The notes: generated from the letters alone by a model not told the origin. A stretch of 64,000 bases of DNA from Spirosoma terrae (GCF_010435915.1 NZ_JAAFZH010000009.1:186001-250000), one strand, 5' to 3'; positions 34,594-43,014 are shown, numbered from the stretch's first letter. Made by a program: numbers and translations.

Positions 34594-35478
34594 ATGGCAT
34601 CTCTTAAAGAAGTACGCGCCCGTATATCCTCCATCAACTCGACGCAGCAAATTACGAAAGCCATGAAAATGGTGGCTGCTGCTAAGTTGCGCCGGGCTCA
34701 GGATAATATTACGCAACTACGTCCGTACGCTCAGAAACTCAGTCAAATGCTCGGAACCGTTTCAGCCGGAGCTGAGACGGCCTCAGATAGCCCCTACAAA
34801 CAAGCTCGGGCTATAGACCGCGTTTTATTGATCGTTATTACATCTGATCGAGGTCTGTGTGGTGCATTCAATACAAACGCAATCAAGGGCGCACTAACGT
34901 TGATAGAGGAGAAATACGCAGCTCAATATCGGGCTGGTAATCTCGAAATTATGGCAATCGGTAAGAAAGGTGCAGAAGCCTTTCAACGCCGGGGCTTTAA
35001 AGTCAATACAACGCACAGTACTGTTTATAGCTCCTTGAGCTTTGCAACCGTTCGGGCAGCGGCCGAAGAAGCAATGAACGATTATGCTGCGGGTTTGTAC
35101 GACGTAGTAGAAATCGTTTACAACGAGTTCCGGAATGCTGCCGTACAAATTGTACGTACCGAGCAAATGCTACCTATTGTTTCGGCTACCCCAGCTTCTG
35201 AAACTTCTTCGTCTATCAATTATATTTTTGAGCCCTCAGAAGAAGAGATTGTTACGGAGTTGATTCCTAAAACAATCAAAACCCAGCTGTATAAAGCCGT
35301 GCTCGACTCAAACGCAGCCTTCTATGGTGCGCAGATGACAGCTATGGATAAAGCAACAGAAAATGCTGGAGAGCTTTTGAAACAGCTTCGTTTGGTCTAT
35401 AACCGGACTCGACAAGCTGCCATCACAACTGAGATTCTTGAAATCGTTGGTGGTGCAGAAGCACTGGCAAGCGCTTAA
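34594..35478 (+). CDS. atpG: ATP synthase F1 subunit gamma
   Basis: Rotor shaft of F1. 294 residues with the conserved N-terminal helix MASLKEVRARISSINSTQQI then TKAMKMVAAAKLRRAQ, the SDRGLCGAFNTN segment, and the C-terminal helix containing AMDKATENAGELLKQL and YNRTRQAAITTEILEIVGGA. Complete. It is the last gene of the pair, with a strong terminator 14 bp downstream. Confidence 0.98.
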   Translation: MASLKEVRARISSINSTQQITKAMKMVAAAKLRRAQDNITQLRPYAQKLSQMLGTVSAGAETASDSPYKQARAIDRVLLIVITSDRGLCGAFNTNAIKGALTLIEEKYAAQYRAGNLEIMAIGKKGAEAFQRRGFKVNTTHSTVYSSLSFATVRAAAEEAMNDYAAGLYDVVEIVYNEFRNAAVQIVRTEQMLPIVSATPASETSSSINYIFEPSEEEIVTELIPKTIKTQLYKAVLDSNAAFYGAQMTAMDKATENAGELLKQLRLVYNRTRQAAITTEILEIVGGAEALASA

Positions 35479-35491
35479 CTATAGAATTGTA

Positions 35492-35557
35492 TTTAGGCTA
35501 TAAAAACAGATGGCCTCCTGATTCAGGAGGCCATCTGTTTTTATAGCCTAAATTTTT
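35492..35557 (+). terminator. Terminator after atpG
   Basis: 30-bp perfect stem (35492-35521 with 35523-35552) with a minimal loop, followed by TTTTTT. Confidence 0.9.
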
Positions 35558-35883
35558 TAGCTACTTGCAACGGTTCGGGTAATTATGGCGTCATAGATCA
35601 TAAACTATGGCAGCATCTGACAGCGATGATCTAACGCTATAAAGACGGGTTTCTGCCGTAGGAGCCTAGCACAAGATTCTATACCTGTAAATGGTCGTTA
35701 AAAAATCTTAAAAGAGAAATATACCACTGTAAATCAACAAATTAACTCACAAAAAATACCTAAGCTATGCAATAACAGCCGGAACGAATACCCTATATAT
35801 TTAGTTATAAAAGTGTCATATACGAACGACGCTTTTCTTTACGTTAAGTAATCGGTTTGACACCCAAAATGATCTCAAAACTC
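35558..35883. other. Intergenic region before the DUF4136 gene
   Basis: About 325 bp with stops in all frames, no clear repeat or RNA signature, AT-rich near 35,700-35,830. Presumably holds the promoter of the lipoprotein gene. Confidence 0.4.
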
Positions 35884-36453
35884 ATGAAAATCAAAAGCAT
35901 AATTTGCAGCCTGTTTGTCGTCGGTACGCTGGCGTCCTGCGCCCCCTCTATTACGGTTAAGTACGATTACGATCCTAAAGTAAACGTTCGTCAATTTACT
36001 ACGTATCGTATCGAAGCTGACCGTCAACGTAACGCCGACCCTATTGTGGGTAGTAATCTGAACCAGCGCCGGATTGCCGATGCGTTGGATCAATCGCTGA
36101 AAGCACGTGGCTATAAGCCCGTAACTCAGGGTGAAGCGGATCTGGTTGTTCGTTTCTTTACCGATTCCCGCGATCGTCAGCAAATCCAGTCCAATAATAT
36201 GTACTCACCTTATTCCTGGTGGTACGGTGGTATGGGCAATAATGTTTATTCTCGCCAGTACGAAGAAAACCGTGTCGTTATCAACGTGATTGACGCTCGT
36301 ACCAATGATATCGTTTGGCAAGGCTGGGCCACTGGCCAGCTTAACAATCGCAACAAAGAACGCGATCGGGATCAAACGTTCCGTGAAACTGTTACCAGTA
36401 TCATGAAGAATTTCCCAGAGAGCGCCGGACAAGATTACGGTGCCGCCCGGTAA
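35884..36453 (+). CDS. DUF4136 lipoprotein
   Basis: 189 residues from ATG 35884 (earlier in-frame codons at 35857 and 35869 add no signal features). MKIKSIICSLFVVGTLASC is a lipoprotein signal. The mature protein matches DUF4136: VKYDYDPKVNVRQFTTYRI, the NQRRIADALDQSLKARGYKP segment, VVRFFTDS, and VVINVIDARTNDIVWQGWAT. Found in the envelope of many Bacteroidota and Proteobacteria; its role is not established. Ends with a terminator. Confidence 0.9.
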   Translation: MKIKSIICSLFVVGTLASCAPSITVKYDYDPKVNVRQFTTYRIEADRQRNADPIVGSNLNQRRIADALDQSLKARGYKPVTQGEADLVVRFFTDSRDRQQIQSNNMYSPYSWWYGGMGNNVYSRQYEENRVVINVIDARTNDIVWQGWATGQLNNRNKERDRDQTFRETVTSIMKNFPESAGQDYGAAR

Positions 36454-36470
36454 TTTGTTGTCATCATTTT

Positions 36471-36507
36471 AAAAAGCCCATAGCTCAATTGAGTTATGGG
36501 CTTTTTT
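36471..36507 (+). terminator. Terminator after the DUF4136 gene
   Basis: AAAAAGCCCATAGCTCAA pairs with the following inverted copy without a loop of note and runs into TTTTTT. Its position rules out starts of the next gene before about 36510. Confidence 0.85.
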
Positions 36508-36554
36508 ATGGATTAAGCTTTTTGTTTATTTGCGCCTTTCGCGTTTATCCAGTC

Positions 36555-36839
36555 ATGCAAATTGCCAGCAAAGGAGTTATTTATTCTCTCCTGACCGCAG
36601 TAGTTGTACTACTAGTGGGCATTGCTGCATTGGTAAGTGTTGCCAATTACCGGCATCAACGTCTTGAAGACGCAACTCAGGACCTTCGCCGAAACCTTAC
36701 TCAGCAGCAAGGACAGATTAAAAACTTACAGCAACAACTAGAAGATTGCGATACGATCAAAACAGTTCCTCCTGTTGATACGTCATGGGGATCACCGTCT
36801 GCGGTTGATTCAACCCAGGCCATTAGCCATAATTGGTGA
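36555..36839 (+). CDS. Small membrane-anchored coiled-coil protein
   Basis: 94 residues from ATG 36555. One membrane helix (about 9-30, YSLLTAVVVLLVGIAALVSV) is followed by a coiled coil (LEDATQDLRRNLTQQQGQIK with NLQQQLEDCD) and a short Ser/Thr/Pro tail. The frame is open back to 36489, but that start lies inside the preceding terminator. The architecture is that of a bitopic inner-membrane protein; no family recognised. Confidence 0.6.
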   Translation: MQIASKGVIYSLLTAVVVLLVGIAALVSVANYRHQRLEDATQDLRRNLTQQQGQIKNLQQQLEDCDTIKTVPPVDTSWGSPSAVDSTQAISHNW

Positions 36840-36938
36840 CAATACACTAACTGCCCTATCTTTTTTTATTAAAGCCCGCTAATCACAGAGCTAGCTAGCA
36901 ACTGCTTATCAGCATATTAGCTAGATTACTTATTTTTA

Positions 36939-36969
36939 TTTGTAATGAGTCTAAATAAATATAATTTTG
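36939..36969 (+). promoter_or_regulatory. Consensus promoter with a TTTAGA/TCTAAA-type operator
   Basis: TTTG (36939-36942), 19 bp, TAATTTTG (36962-36969): a perfect match to the Bacteroidota promoter consensus. The -33 box lies within TTTGTA-N5-TCTAAA (36939-36955), a degenerate copy of the exact TTTAGA-N5-TCTAAA palindrome at 38714-38730. The box recalls Fur/DtxR-type sites; its regulator is not known. Confidence 0.6.
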
Positions 36970-37018
36970 TATAAATAAGAACCTTACGACAGCGAACCAA
37001 AATCGGCTATAACCTCAA

Positions 37019-37369
37019 ATGCTTATGAAATGTGAATGTCATCTCCTTGCCACTACAACCAGTGGCCGGATTGTTTTATATGGCCACTCAGCACCCGACG
37101 ATACTCACAATATTGCCTTGCAGTATAACAATATCACCCAGTGGCTATGTTATGAAGATTTTTTGGCTCTGGAATGGAATGTAAGAGGTATTGATAGCAA
37201 GGCTTATTCGCAGGCTCACCCGCACGAAGATCGAATCCATCTCAGCACACCATCACCCTATTTGTGTTTCAGTTTTCACCCTCACGAGCTGATCGAATTA
37301 AAACAGTTATTAAGCAAGGCTGTAGCCAAGCTCCACTGGATCGAAACACTGCGACACGCACAAAACTAA
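37019..37369 (+). CDS. Small DUF6686-like protein in a ferritin locus
   Basis: 116 residues starting MLMKCECHLLATTTSGRIVL (the ATG at 37025 is an alternative). A beta-rich N-terminal half (GRIVLYGHSAPDDTHNIALQ, then LCYEDFLALEWNV) and a C-terminal strand-helix pair (YLCFSFHPHELIELKQLLSK) can be aligned with the protein encoded at 38315-38671 on the other strand. I recall this pattern as DUF6686, with moderate certainty. It contains six His and two Cys, which could bind metal. It begins a two-gene unit with the HMA-like gene 12 bp downstream. Confidence 0.6.
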   Translation: MLMKCECHLLATTTSGRIVLYGHSAPDDTHNIALQYNNITQWLCYEDFLALEWNVRGIDSKAYSQAHPHEDRIHLSTPSPYLCFSFHPHELIELKQLLSKAVAKLHWIETLRHAQN

Positions 37370-37381
37370 CAACTACGTTTT

Positions 37382-37597
37382 ATGGCTAACGTGCTTGTCT
37401 TTCGGACTAATATCAACAGCAGCCAGCGAGTTCACCAGGCCGCCTGTCGTTTATGCATGCTGCGTGGCATTTGTCGTTGGAGTGTTGATTTGGAGGATCA
37501 CGACTGTGTATTACGCATTGAGGCAGAATCCCTGACCGAATCCGAAATAATCAGAATATTAACGCGGACTGGACTGGAGTGTAGCGTGCTCGACTAA
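37382..37597 (+). CDS. Small HMA-like ferredoxin-fold protein
   Basis: 71 residues with the beta-alpha-beta-beta-alpha-beta pattern of heavy-metal-associated domains: LVFRTNINS, helix QRVHQAACRLCML, IRW-type strand CRWSVDLEDHDCVLRIE, helix ESEIIRILTRTG, strand LECSVLD. The normal metal loop M-x-C-x2-C is absent (TNINSSQ instead). The Cys residues sit in and after the first helix (CRLC and GIC), an unusual position. Related proteins in Bacteroidota also lack the canonical loop and seem not to be classical copper chaperones. Translationally close to the preceding gene. Confidence 0.65.
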   Translation: MANVLVFRTNINSSQRVHQAACRLCMLRGICRWSVDLEDHDCVLRIEAESLTESEIIRILTRTGLECSVLD

Positions 37598-37598
37598 A

Positions 37599-37636
37599 CG
37601 CAGAAAAGGCTCCTCAAGTGAAGAGCCTTTTCTGCG
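37599..37636. terminator. Terminator between the HMA-like gene and ferritin
   Basis: 14-bp perfect stem (37599-37612 with 37623-37636). It lies between convergent genes and can serve both. Confidence 0.75.
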
Positions 37637-37652
37637 ATAAAACCAGGCAATC

Positions 37653-38186
37653 CTAGTTTTCAAAAACGTTATCCTGATACGTAACGCTGGAAACTTTTTT
37701 ATCCAGGTAATAAAGCTGGTCGGCTGGAATTTGATCGAAAAGATCCAGACAACGACGAGCAATATATTCTTCTTCCATTTGCTCTTTCACATACCACTTC
37801 AGCAGTTCTTCCGTAGCAAAATCGTTTTCACGACGACAAACAGCAATAATCCGGTTGATTGAATCTGTTACAGCAATTTCCTGCTCAAGAGCACCTTCAA
37901 AAACTGACCGTAGCGAATCAAATTCCTGAGATACGGCCGGAACTTCAGGAGAATAAGCTGTTGCACCCTGATCGCACAGATAATGGAAAAGCTTCATGGC
38001 ATGATGACGCTCTTCTTCCGACTGTTTGTAGAAGAATCCAGCACTATAATCCAGGCCGTTGCGATCACACCAGCCCGCCATCGCTAAGTATTTCGATGAC
38101 GAAACCATTTCCATTTGTATCTGCTGGTTAAGCGCTAGTTCAACTGCTTCTTTGATTGGTGTACGAAGTCTTGCTAAGTCTTTCAT
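37653..38186 (-). CDS. Non-haem ferritin
   Basis: Iron storage protein. 177 residues from ATG 38186; 18 extra residues upstream are open but not ferritin-like. The four-helix bundle carries ferroxidase ligands: Glu in NQQIQMEMVSSSKYLAMAGW, Glu and His in SEEERHHAMKLFHYL, Glu in EQEIAVTDSINRI, and EEYIARRCLDLFDQIPAD near the end. It matches the bacterial FtnA-like type rather than bacterioferritin (no haem Met apparent). Its neighbours on both sides are small proteins of one family, which gives the locus an iron theme. Confidence 0.93.
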   Translation of the reverse strand: MKDLARLRTPIKEAVELALNQQIQMEMVSSSKYLAMAGWCDRNGLDYSAGFFYKQSEEERHHAMKLFHYLCDQGATAYSPEVPAVSQEFDSLRSVFEGALEQEIAVTDSINRIIAVCRRENDFATEELLKWYVKEQMEEEYIARRCLDLFDQIPADQLYYLDKKVSSVTYQDNVFEN

Positions 38187-38253
38187 AATATAGCTACCGT
38201 ATCTGTTCGGTGAGATAATTCTTAATGATTCCTTCGACAAAAGAACAACAAAA

Positions 38254-38279
38254 AACCGACCGTTGTTATACAGTCGGTT
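38254..38279 (-). terminator. Small hairpin after the DUF6686-like gene
   Basis: AACCGAC pairs with GTCGGTT around 12 nt; on the minus strand a T-run follows. Likely a weak terminator ending the gene at 38315 before ferritin. Confidence 0.6.
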
Positions 38280-38314
38280 GATTATCAGAAAATTTAGAAG
38301 CAGTCTATTTATTA

Positions 38315-38671
38315 CTATTCAGCCAGTGAACAGCCACATTCACGAAGCATCGCATTTAGTTCAAACATTAACTTCGCCCCATTGAGCAGCTCACGTAAAT
38401 GAACAACCTCACACAAGGTTAATACGTAACAACGTTCAGACCGTGGTGGAGCTACTATTTCAACATCGTGAGCAGCGTCGGTACTAAGAGCCATCTGTCG
38501 AATATCGATGGTTTCAACCATACGCCGAAATTGAGCGAAATCGCGGGCAGATAAGGTTGTATGAGTGTCCCAAAACTCAAGTATCAGCCGATTCGTCTTA
38601 TCGCATTGATAAACAACTCCTTTGTCTGTCTTAAATACTTCCTGATACGTTACAGGTAGGTTACTCGTCAT
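38315..38671 (-). CDS. Second small DUF6686-like protein
   Basis: 118 residues. EVFKTDKGVVYQCDKTNRLI and LEFWDTHTTLSARDFAQFRR form the N-terminal beta half, YVLTLCEVVHLRELLNGAKL the C-terminal part. The layout (Gly-Val strand, DF-containing helix, strand then leucine-rich helix) parallels the protein at 37019. There are three Cys near the C-terminus and middle (CYVLTLC, ECGC). Function unknown. Its promoter carries an exact TTTAGA-N5-TCTAAA palindrome. It is the next gene upstream of ferritin on the same strand but a hairpin separates them. Confidence 0.65.
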   Translation of the reverse strand: MTSNLPVTYQEVFKTDKGVVYQCDKTNRLILEFWDTHTTLSARDFAQFRRMVETIDIRQMALSTDAAHDVEIVAPPRSERCYVLTLCEVVHLRELLNGAKLMFELNAMLRECGCSLAE

Positions 38672-38690
38672 GATTGCCTAAAAGAATGCA

Positions 38691-38730
38691 CAAATATACG
38701 AAGCAACACTCAATTTAGAGTATTTCTAAA
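38691..38730 (-). promoter_or_regulatory. Promoter with exact TTTAGA-N5-TCTAAA palindrome
   Basis: On the minus strand TATATTTG (38698-38691) is an exact TAnnTTTG. The palindrome TTTAGA-GTATT-TCTAAA (38714-38730) covers the -33 region. A related site overlies the -33 box at 36939. Shared control of the two paralogous small proteins is inferred. Confidence 0.6.
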
Positions 38731-38745
38731 CAAGATTTTATGCAT

Positions 38746-40092
38746 TTAGAGCGAGCCCACTTTAGTGATCCATCCTGCTTGCCCTTTATTGCTCCGAACA
38801 AACTGAAAATCAGCGAATGTCGATAGTATATCTAAGGATGCCCCCGCCGGAAGCGTAGTAATTACACCGGCCTGACTATCGGCAGCATCTAACAATGTAG
38901 CAGGGCCGGACAGCGCCAGCCGACGTAGCGGTCGTTTTATCGATTCGGTGGCCCCACTGGCAATGTAGCCGTATTGACCATCTGGCAATTCAACCCGTAG
39001 CCACGCTTCAGTTCCCCCAACAATTGTCAGGGCCGTTGATTTAGCTACTTCTCGTACTACGGCCCCATCACTGCCAGGAGCGATTCGGACAAACGACCGA
39101 GGTGAAGCAACACGTATTGAGTCACCCAGTCGATCACTAGCCAATAATCCCTGACGAGCCGGTCCACGACCTAGCCGAATAAACGGTAAAGGATCGACTG
39201 CTCCTTCGTTAAAGCCATAAATCCCAAAATGCAGGTGCGGTCCGGTAGTCCGTGCATTGCCCGTGTTGCCAACAAATCCAACCGTATCGCCTACCGAAAT
39301 ACGTTGCCCATTGTTTACGTTCCAACGGTCAAGATGGGCATAATAAAGACGAATATTACGCTCATTATCAGACACGAACACTACGTTACCACCTAAGCTA
39401 TTCGTCCCAACGCTCGTCACAATACCATCAACCGAAGCAATGGCCGGTGTTCCTCGGGGAGCAAAAATATCCACTCCTTCATGACGTCGACGACCAGCAT
39501 CGCGAGCGGCCCCAAAAAAGCTACTAATCTGCCGACTATCACGACCCTGTACCGGAAAGCTCAAAGCGGGTTCACGCGTAATGGCAATTGTATAGCTACC
39601 ACTACGTAACAACTCCGGTTGAATACGAATCAAACAAGTCTGGGTTCGGCGTGGCTCCCAGGCCAGTACGTTGGTATCGGCTTTAGATGCAGCCAGGAGA
39701 GTAGGCCGGTTTCGGTCATCCAAAGCAAATACATCAATGAATACGCTGGCCTGTTGCTGACCTTGTGTTTCGACTTTTACCAAAAAGCGATCTCCTTGCT
39801 GAACGCTCAACCGATAGCCAACTGCAATGGGTTTGGTAGCCGAAAAGTAGCCGCTTTCGCGATAAGGGATGGCAATCGTTAACGAATCTCGTAAGGCGCG
39901 CTCGCCTACAGATGCCCAATCGGCTCCCAGCGCCGTTTTGTCGAGTTTAGCCTCTTTTAAGGATTGCGCATACTGATCGTGAGGGGACGATGGTCGAAAT
40001 AAATTCGTGGCTGGGCCAACTCCCGTACAGGCTTCCAGAAACCCTACAATAGAACAAATCAGAATAACAGGAAATATGTGTTTAATTATCAT
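38746..40092 (-). CDS. M23 peptidoglycan endopeptidase lipoprotein with SH3-like domains
   Basis: 448 residues. MIIKHIFPVILICSIVGFLE then AC is a lipoprotein signal. A beta domain (about 60-180) precedes a complete LytM/M23 peptidase: RRRHEGVDIFAPRGTPA supplies His and Asp, and TGPHLHFGIYG the HxH motif. Two SH3-like repeats follow (SFVRIAPGSDGAVVREVAKS, then TLLDAADSQAGVITTLPAGA). It would cut peptide cross-links in peptidoglycan from the envelope. All zinc ligands seem present, so it is likely active. Divergent from thrB. Confidence 0.9.
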   Translation of the reverse strand: MIIKHIFPVILICSIVGFLEACTGVGPATNLFRPSSPHDQYAQSLKEAKLDKTALGADWASVGERALRDSLTIAIPYRESGYFSATKPIAVGYRLSVQQGDRFLVKVETQGQQQASVFIDVFALDDRNRPTLLAASKADTNVLAWEPRRTQTCLIRIQPELLRSGSYTIAITREPALSFPVQGRDSRQISSFFGAARDAGRRRHEGVDIFAPRGTPAIASVDGIVTSVGTNSLGGNVVFVSDNERNIRLYYAHLDRWNVNNGQRISVGDTVGFVGNTGNARTTGPHLHFGIYGFNEGAVDPLPFIRLGRGPARQGLLASDRLGDSIRVASPRSFVRIAPGSDGAVVREVAKSTALTIVGGTEAWLRVELPDGQYGYIASGATESIKRPLRRLALSGPATLLDAADSQAGVITTLPAGASLDILSTFADFQFVRSNKGQAGWITKVGSL

Positions 40093-40215
40093 AGCAAACC
40101 TATAGTCTTAAACGATCAATTAAGCTGTCATCGTATGGGTCACTACCGACAACATGATCGTTCATTAGGAAACGAGCTGTTTGGGTAAAAGGATTTTGCT
40201 CAGAAAGGCTTTACG

Positions 40216-40246
40216 TTGATTTTGAGGGCCAAAATCCATAAACTTG
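40216..40246 (+). promoter_or_regulatory. Promoter of thrB
   Basis: TTG at 40216, 20 bp, then TAAACTTG (40239-40246), one base from TAnnTTTG. The spacing equals that of the peptide operon promoter. It shows that the open frame upstream of 40270 is untranslated. Confidence 0.5.
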
Positions 40247-40269
40247 CGTCTACGTTTCTCCCTTCCATC

Positions 40270-41220
40270 GTGGATTCAATAACCGTATTTGCTCCCGCTA
40301 CCGTAGCCAATGTGGCCTGCGGATTTGATATTTTTGGTTTTGCCGTCGACAACCCCGGCGATCAGATTACCCTGACAGCCAGTCCCGAACCCGGCGTTCG
40401 TATCATCGATATTATAGGCGACGAAGGTCGACTCCCTCGCGAAGCCAACCGGAATACCGCCAGCATTGCCATACAAACCTACCTTCAGCACATTAACCGG
40501 ACAGACGTTGGTGTCGATGTAGTATTACGCAAAAAGATGCCCTTAGGTAGTGGCTTGGGATCGAGCGCAGCCAGTGCGGTTGCGGGGGTTTTTGCCATCA
40601 ATGAATTACTCAATCGTCCACTGACTGTGCGCCAGTTGATTCCTTTCGCCATGGAAGGTGAGCGCATTGCCTGTGGTTCAGCTCACGCCGACAATGTGGG
40701 GCCATCGCTGCTAGGCGGATTTTGTGTGATACGTAGCTACCAACCGCTGGATGTTATTCGCGTCAATACGCCCGCTTCGCTCTATTGTACGCTTGTTCAT
40801 CCTGATATTGAAGTCAACACAAAAGATGCCCGCTTTATTCTTAAAAATGAAGTATCGCTGAAAAATACCATCACCCAGATGGGCAACGTAGCGGGGCTGA
40901 TCGCCGGGCTGATGACGCCCGACTATGACCTGATCAGTCGGTCGTTGGTGGATGTGATTATTGAGCCTGTTCGGTCAATTCTGATTCCTGAATTCAACGA
41001 GGTGAAACAAGCAGCGCTGGAAAACGGCGCTTTGGGATGTAGCATTTCTGGCTCAGGCCCATCTATGTTTGCCTTATGCCGTGATCCTCAAACCGCCGAA
41101 CGAGTCGGGGCAGCTATGCAACAGGCGTTTTTGTCGGTTGGTATTTCCAGCGAGTCCTACGTCTCTGAAATCAATCAGCAAGGCCCGAAAGTGTTAACTA
41201 CGGCAGAGGTAGCCAGCTAG
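40270..41220 (+). CDS. thrB: Homoserine kinase
   Basis: Phosphorylates homoserine, fourth step of threonine synthesis. 316 residues from the GTG at 40270 (VDSITVFAPATVANVACGFD). The frame opens at a TTG at 40216, but that codon is the likely -33 box, and family proteins begin near the GTG. GHMP kinase motifs: PLGSGLGSSAASAVAG for ATP and GCSISGSGPSMFAL near the C-terminus. thrA and thrC, usual operon partners, are absent here. The stop abuts the stop of the convergent transglycosylase gene with no intervening base. Confidence 0.94.
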   Translation: MDSITVFAPATVANVACGFDIFGFAVDNPGDQITLTASPEPGVRIIDIIGDEGRLPREANRNTASIAIQTYLQHINRTDVGVDVVLRKKMPLGSGLGSSAASAVAGVFAINELLNRPLTVRQLIPFAMEGERIACGSAHADNVGPSLLGGFCVIRSYQPLDVIRVNTPASLYCTLVHPDIEVNTKDARFILKNEVSLKNTITQMGNVAGLIAGLMTPDYDLISRSLVDVIIEPVRSILIPEFNEVKQAALENGALGCSISGSGPSMFALCRDPQTAERVGAAMQQAFLSVGISSESYVSEINQQGPKVLTTAEVAS

Positions 41221-42543
41221 CTAAAGCTGCTCCCAGGTTAGTTGCCAACCGTCCAGCGTAGATGGTATCGCTACGCCAGGTTGCCGAGGAACACTGGTAG
41301 CCACTAATTTTAACGGTATTGTTTCCTGGGTCTGAGCCTGCACCAGCCGGTCGGTACGTAGAAATACACGGCCCGAAGCCTTATCAATGATTTCGATATG
41401 AGCCTGAACGACATCGCCAACTGCCAGTTGGCGACCGTTTATGGTTATTGGCTGGACAACCTGAAATAGGCATAATTTTCCTTCTGCCAATGCACCTGCG
41501 CTTAAACTTCGGGTAGTTAACCGATCAACAGATACTGGTGATACGTCAGCAACTTTTGCCGATGCAGGCACTTTTTCGACATCGACCTCAGCAGAATCCG
41601 TTAACAATATAACCCCATTATTATCGGTTTCTGCTTCCGTCAGCAACACAACCGTAGTAGTTGAATCGGCAATGAAAGTTGGTTCTGCATCATCCGCAAA
41701 CGGAGTAGCCGTAGCAGCAATAAAAGCGGCTTCATCCATATCGAACGAAGCCAGAATAGAAGCTCTCTCGCCAGAATCAACTAAATCAGTACTACTGAGT
41801 TCTTCCAGATTACGGCTGCTCAACTGATGGCGATACGCATGTGGGCGCGTCAGTAATTCTTTAACAGCCACTGCCTGAAACAAATAGGCTTTTGTTTCGG
41901 CAGATCGATAAGGCAATGCCATTGGATGCACATCAGGATGCTGACGACTTAGTTGCTGGATATAGTTAGGGCCAGCATTGTAGGCCGTAGCCACTAACAT
42001 CCACGATCCCAACTGCTCGTATAATTCGTTCAGATATCGGCAGGCCGCGTGGGTGGCTTTTTGCAGATTGAATCGTTCATCATTACGTCGGGATACGCGT
42101 AAACCCAACGATTGGGCCGTTTGCGGCATCAATTGCCAAAACCCGGCGGCCCCTCTCCGCGAAACAGCCCGATTGGTTATAGCACTCTCCAGTAGCGGTA
42201 AGTATTTAAAATCGGCAGGAATTCGATATTGCTTCAGAACGGGTTCAATCAAAGGAAAAATAACTGACGCCCGTCGTTTCAATAAAGCAAGACTACTGGC
42301 TAAGGCGGCCTGGCGGCTCAGGGTTCGGCTCCATCGCTCGGCAATAGCCGGATGATTCGTTGGTAGATTTTCCCCGCAAAAATCAATTATACCATCATCT
42401 TTTATAACAGAGGAGAAACTAGTGAGGTATTTACCCGCGCTAATGGCTAAAAAACGATTGTTTTGCGCAGCAGTCGGTAGAGTCGATACAGTAAGGCAAC
42501 CAAATACGGCCGCAACCATCAAGTACAGCTTTGTCATTGACAA
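41221..42543 (-). CDS. Membrane-bound or secreted lytic transglycosylase (MltD-like)
   Basis: 440 residues with a signal peptide (MSMTKLYLMVAAVFGCLTVS). The SLT domain (about 95-235) has IPADFKYLPLLESAITNRAV with the catalytic Glu in LLESA, then GAAGFWQLMPQTAQSLGL and LVATAYNAGPNYI. It cleaves glycan strands in peptidoglycan, giving anhydromuropeptides. The C-terminal half is not LysM as in MltD but a Thr/Ala/Val-rich linker and a small beta domain ending TLDGWQLTWEQL. Convergent with thrB. Confidence 0.9.
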   Translation of the reverse strand: MSMTKLYLMVAAVFGCLTVSTLPTAAQNNRFLAISAGKYLTSFSSVIKDDGIIDFCGENLPTNHPAIAERWSRTLSRQAALASSLALLKRRASVIFPLIEPVLKQYRIPADFKYLPLLESAITNRAVSRRGAAGFWQLMPQTAQSLGLRVSRRNDERFNLQKATHAACRYLNELYEQLGSWMLVATAYNAGPNYIQQLSRQHPDVHPMALPYRSAETKAYLFQAVAVKELLTRPHAYRHQLSSRNLEELSSTDLVDSGERASILASFDMDEAAFIAATATPFADDAEPTFIADSTTTVVLLTEAETDNNGVILLTDSAEVDVEKVPASAKVADVSPVSVDRLTTRSLSAGALAEGKLCLFQVVQPITINGRQLAVGDVVQAHIEIIDKASGRVFLRTDRLVQAQTQETIPLKLVATSVPRQPGVAIPSTLDGWQLTWEQL

Positions 42544-43014
42544 AAGTGGATTACGATAGATACGTTTCTCGGCTATTCAACCTGAATAGCAATCGGTACT
42601 CAGCGGCATCTCGCTCCCTCTCCTGTCCCTTCGTACTGCATCAATCCAGCAGCCGCCCTATAAGTTGTTGTTGAGTTAGATAAGCCTGCTACTTGATGTA
42701 GAGGTTTTCCATCAGACCAGTGAACACGTACTAAAAGACCTGGCCGACGTACTAGTAAAAGCAAACGTACACGTGTTTGCTTCGTTGAGAGTGTGTAAAA
42801 GTACACTAAAATCGATAGGTTCCCAACTAACTCTACCCATTGCTTCTATTTTATACGTAATAAACACCCATTTCTTACCAATTTATCAGTACAATCAATA
42901 AACGTATTAGCATCACCACAGACTAACATTTATAACTAATTCAATAAAAAATAAGGCTTAAACTAAAACAAATACACCAAAACTGGCTTAGAGTACTACC
43001 AACCTGATAGACTG
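42544..43014. other. Intergenic region, 471 bp
   Basis: Holds a minus-strand frame at 42600-42806 (68 residues, starting MYFYTLSTKQTRVRLLLLVR, ending GEGARCR) that I do not accept as a gene: no family pattern and no promoter. The last 200 bp are AT-rich and empty. The region separates the transglycosylase from a membrane-protein gene. Confidence 0.4.

Noticed and set aside
40216..40269. TTG start for thrB giving 18 extra residues
   Set aside because: The TTG fits as the -33 box of a promoter whose -7 box is at 40239; homoserine kinases begin near the GTG at 40270.
42600..42806. 68-residue minus-strand frame in the 471-bp intergenic region
   Set aside because: No signal, no recognisable domain and no promoter; kept only as part of the intergenic description.
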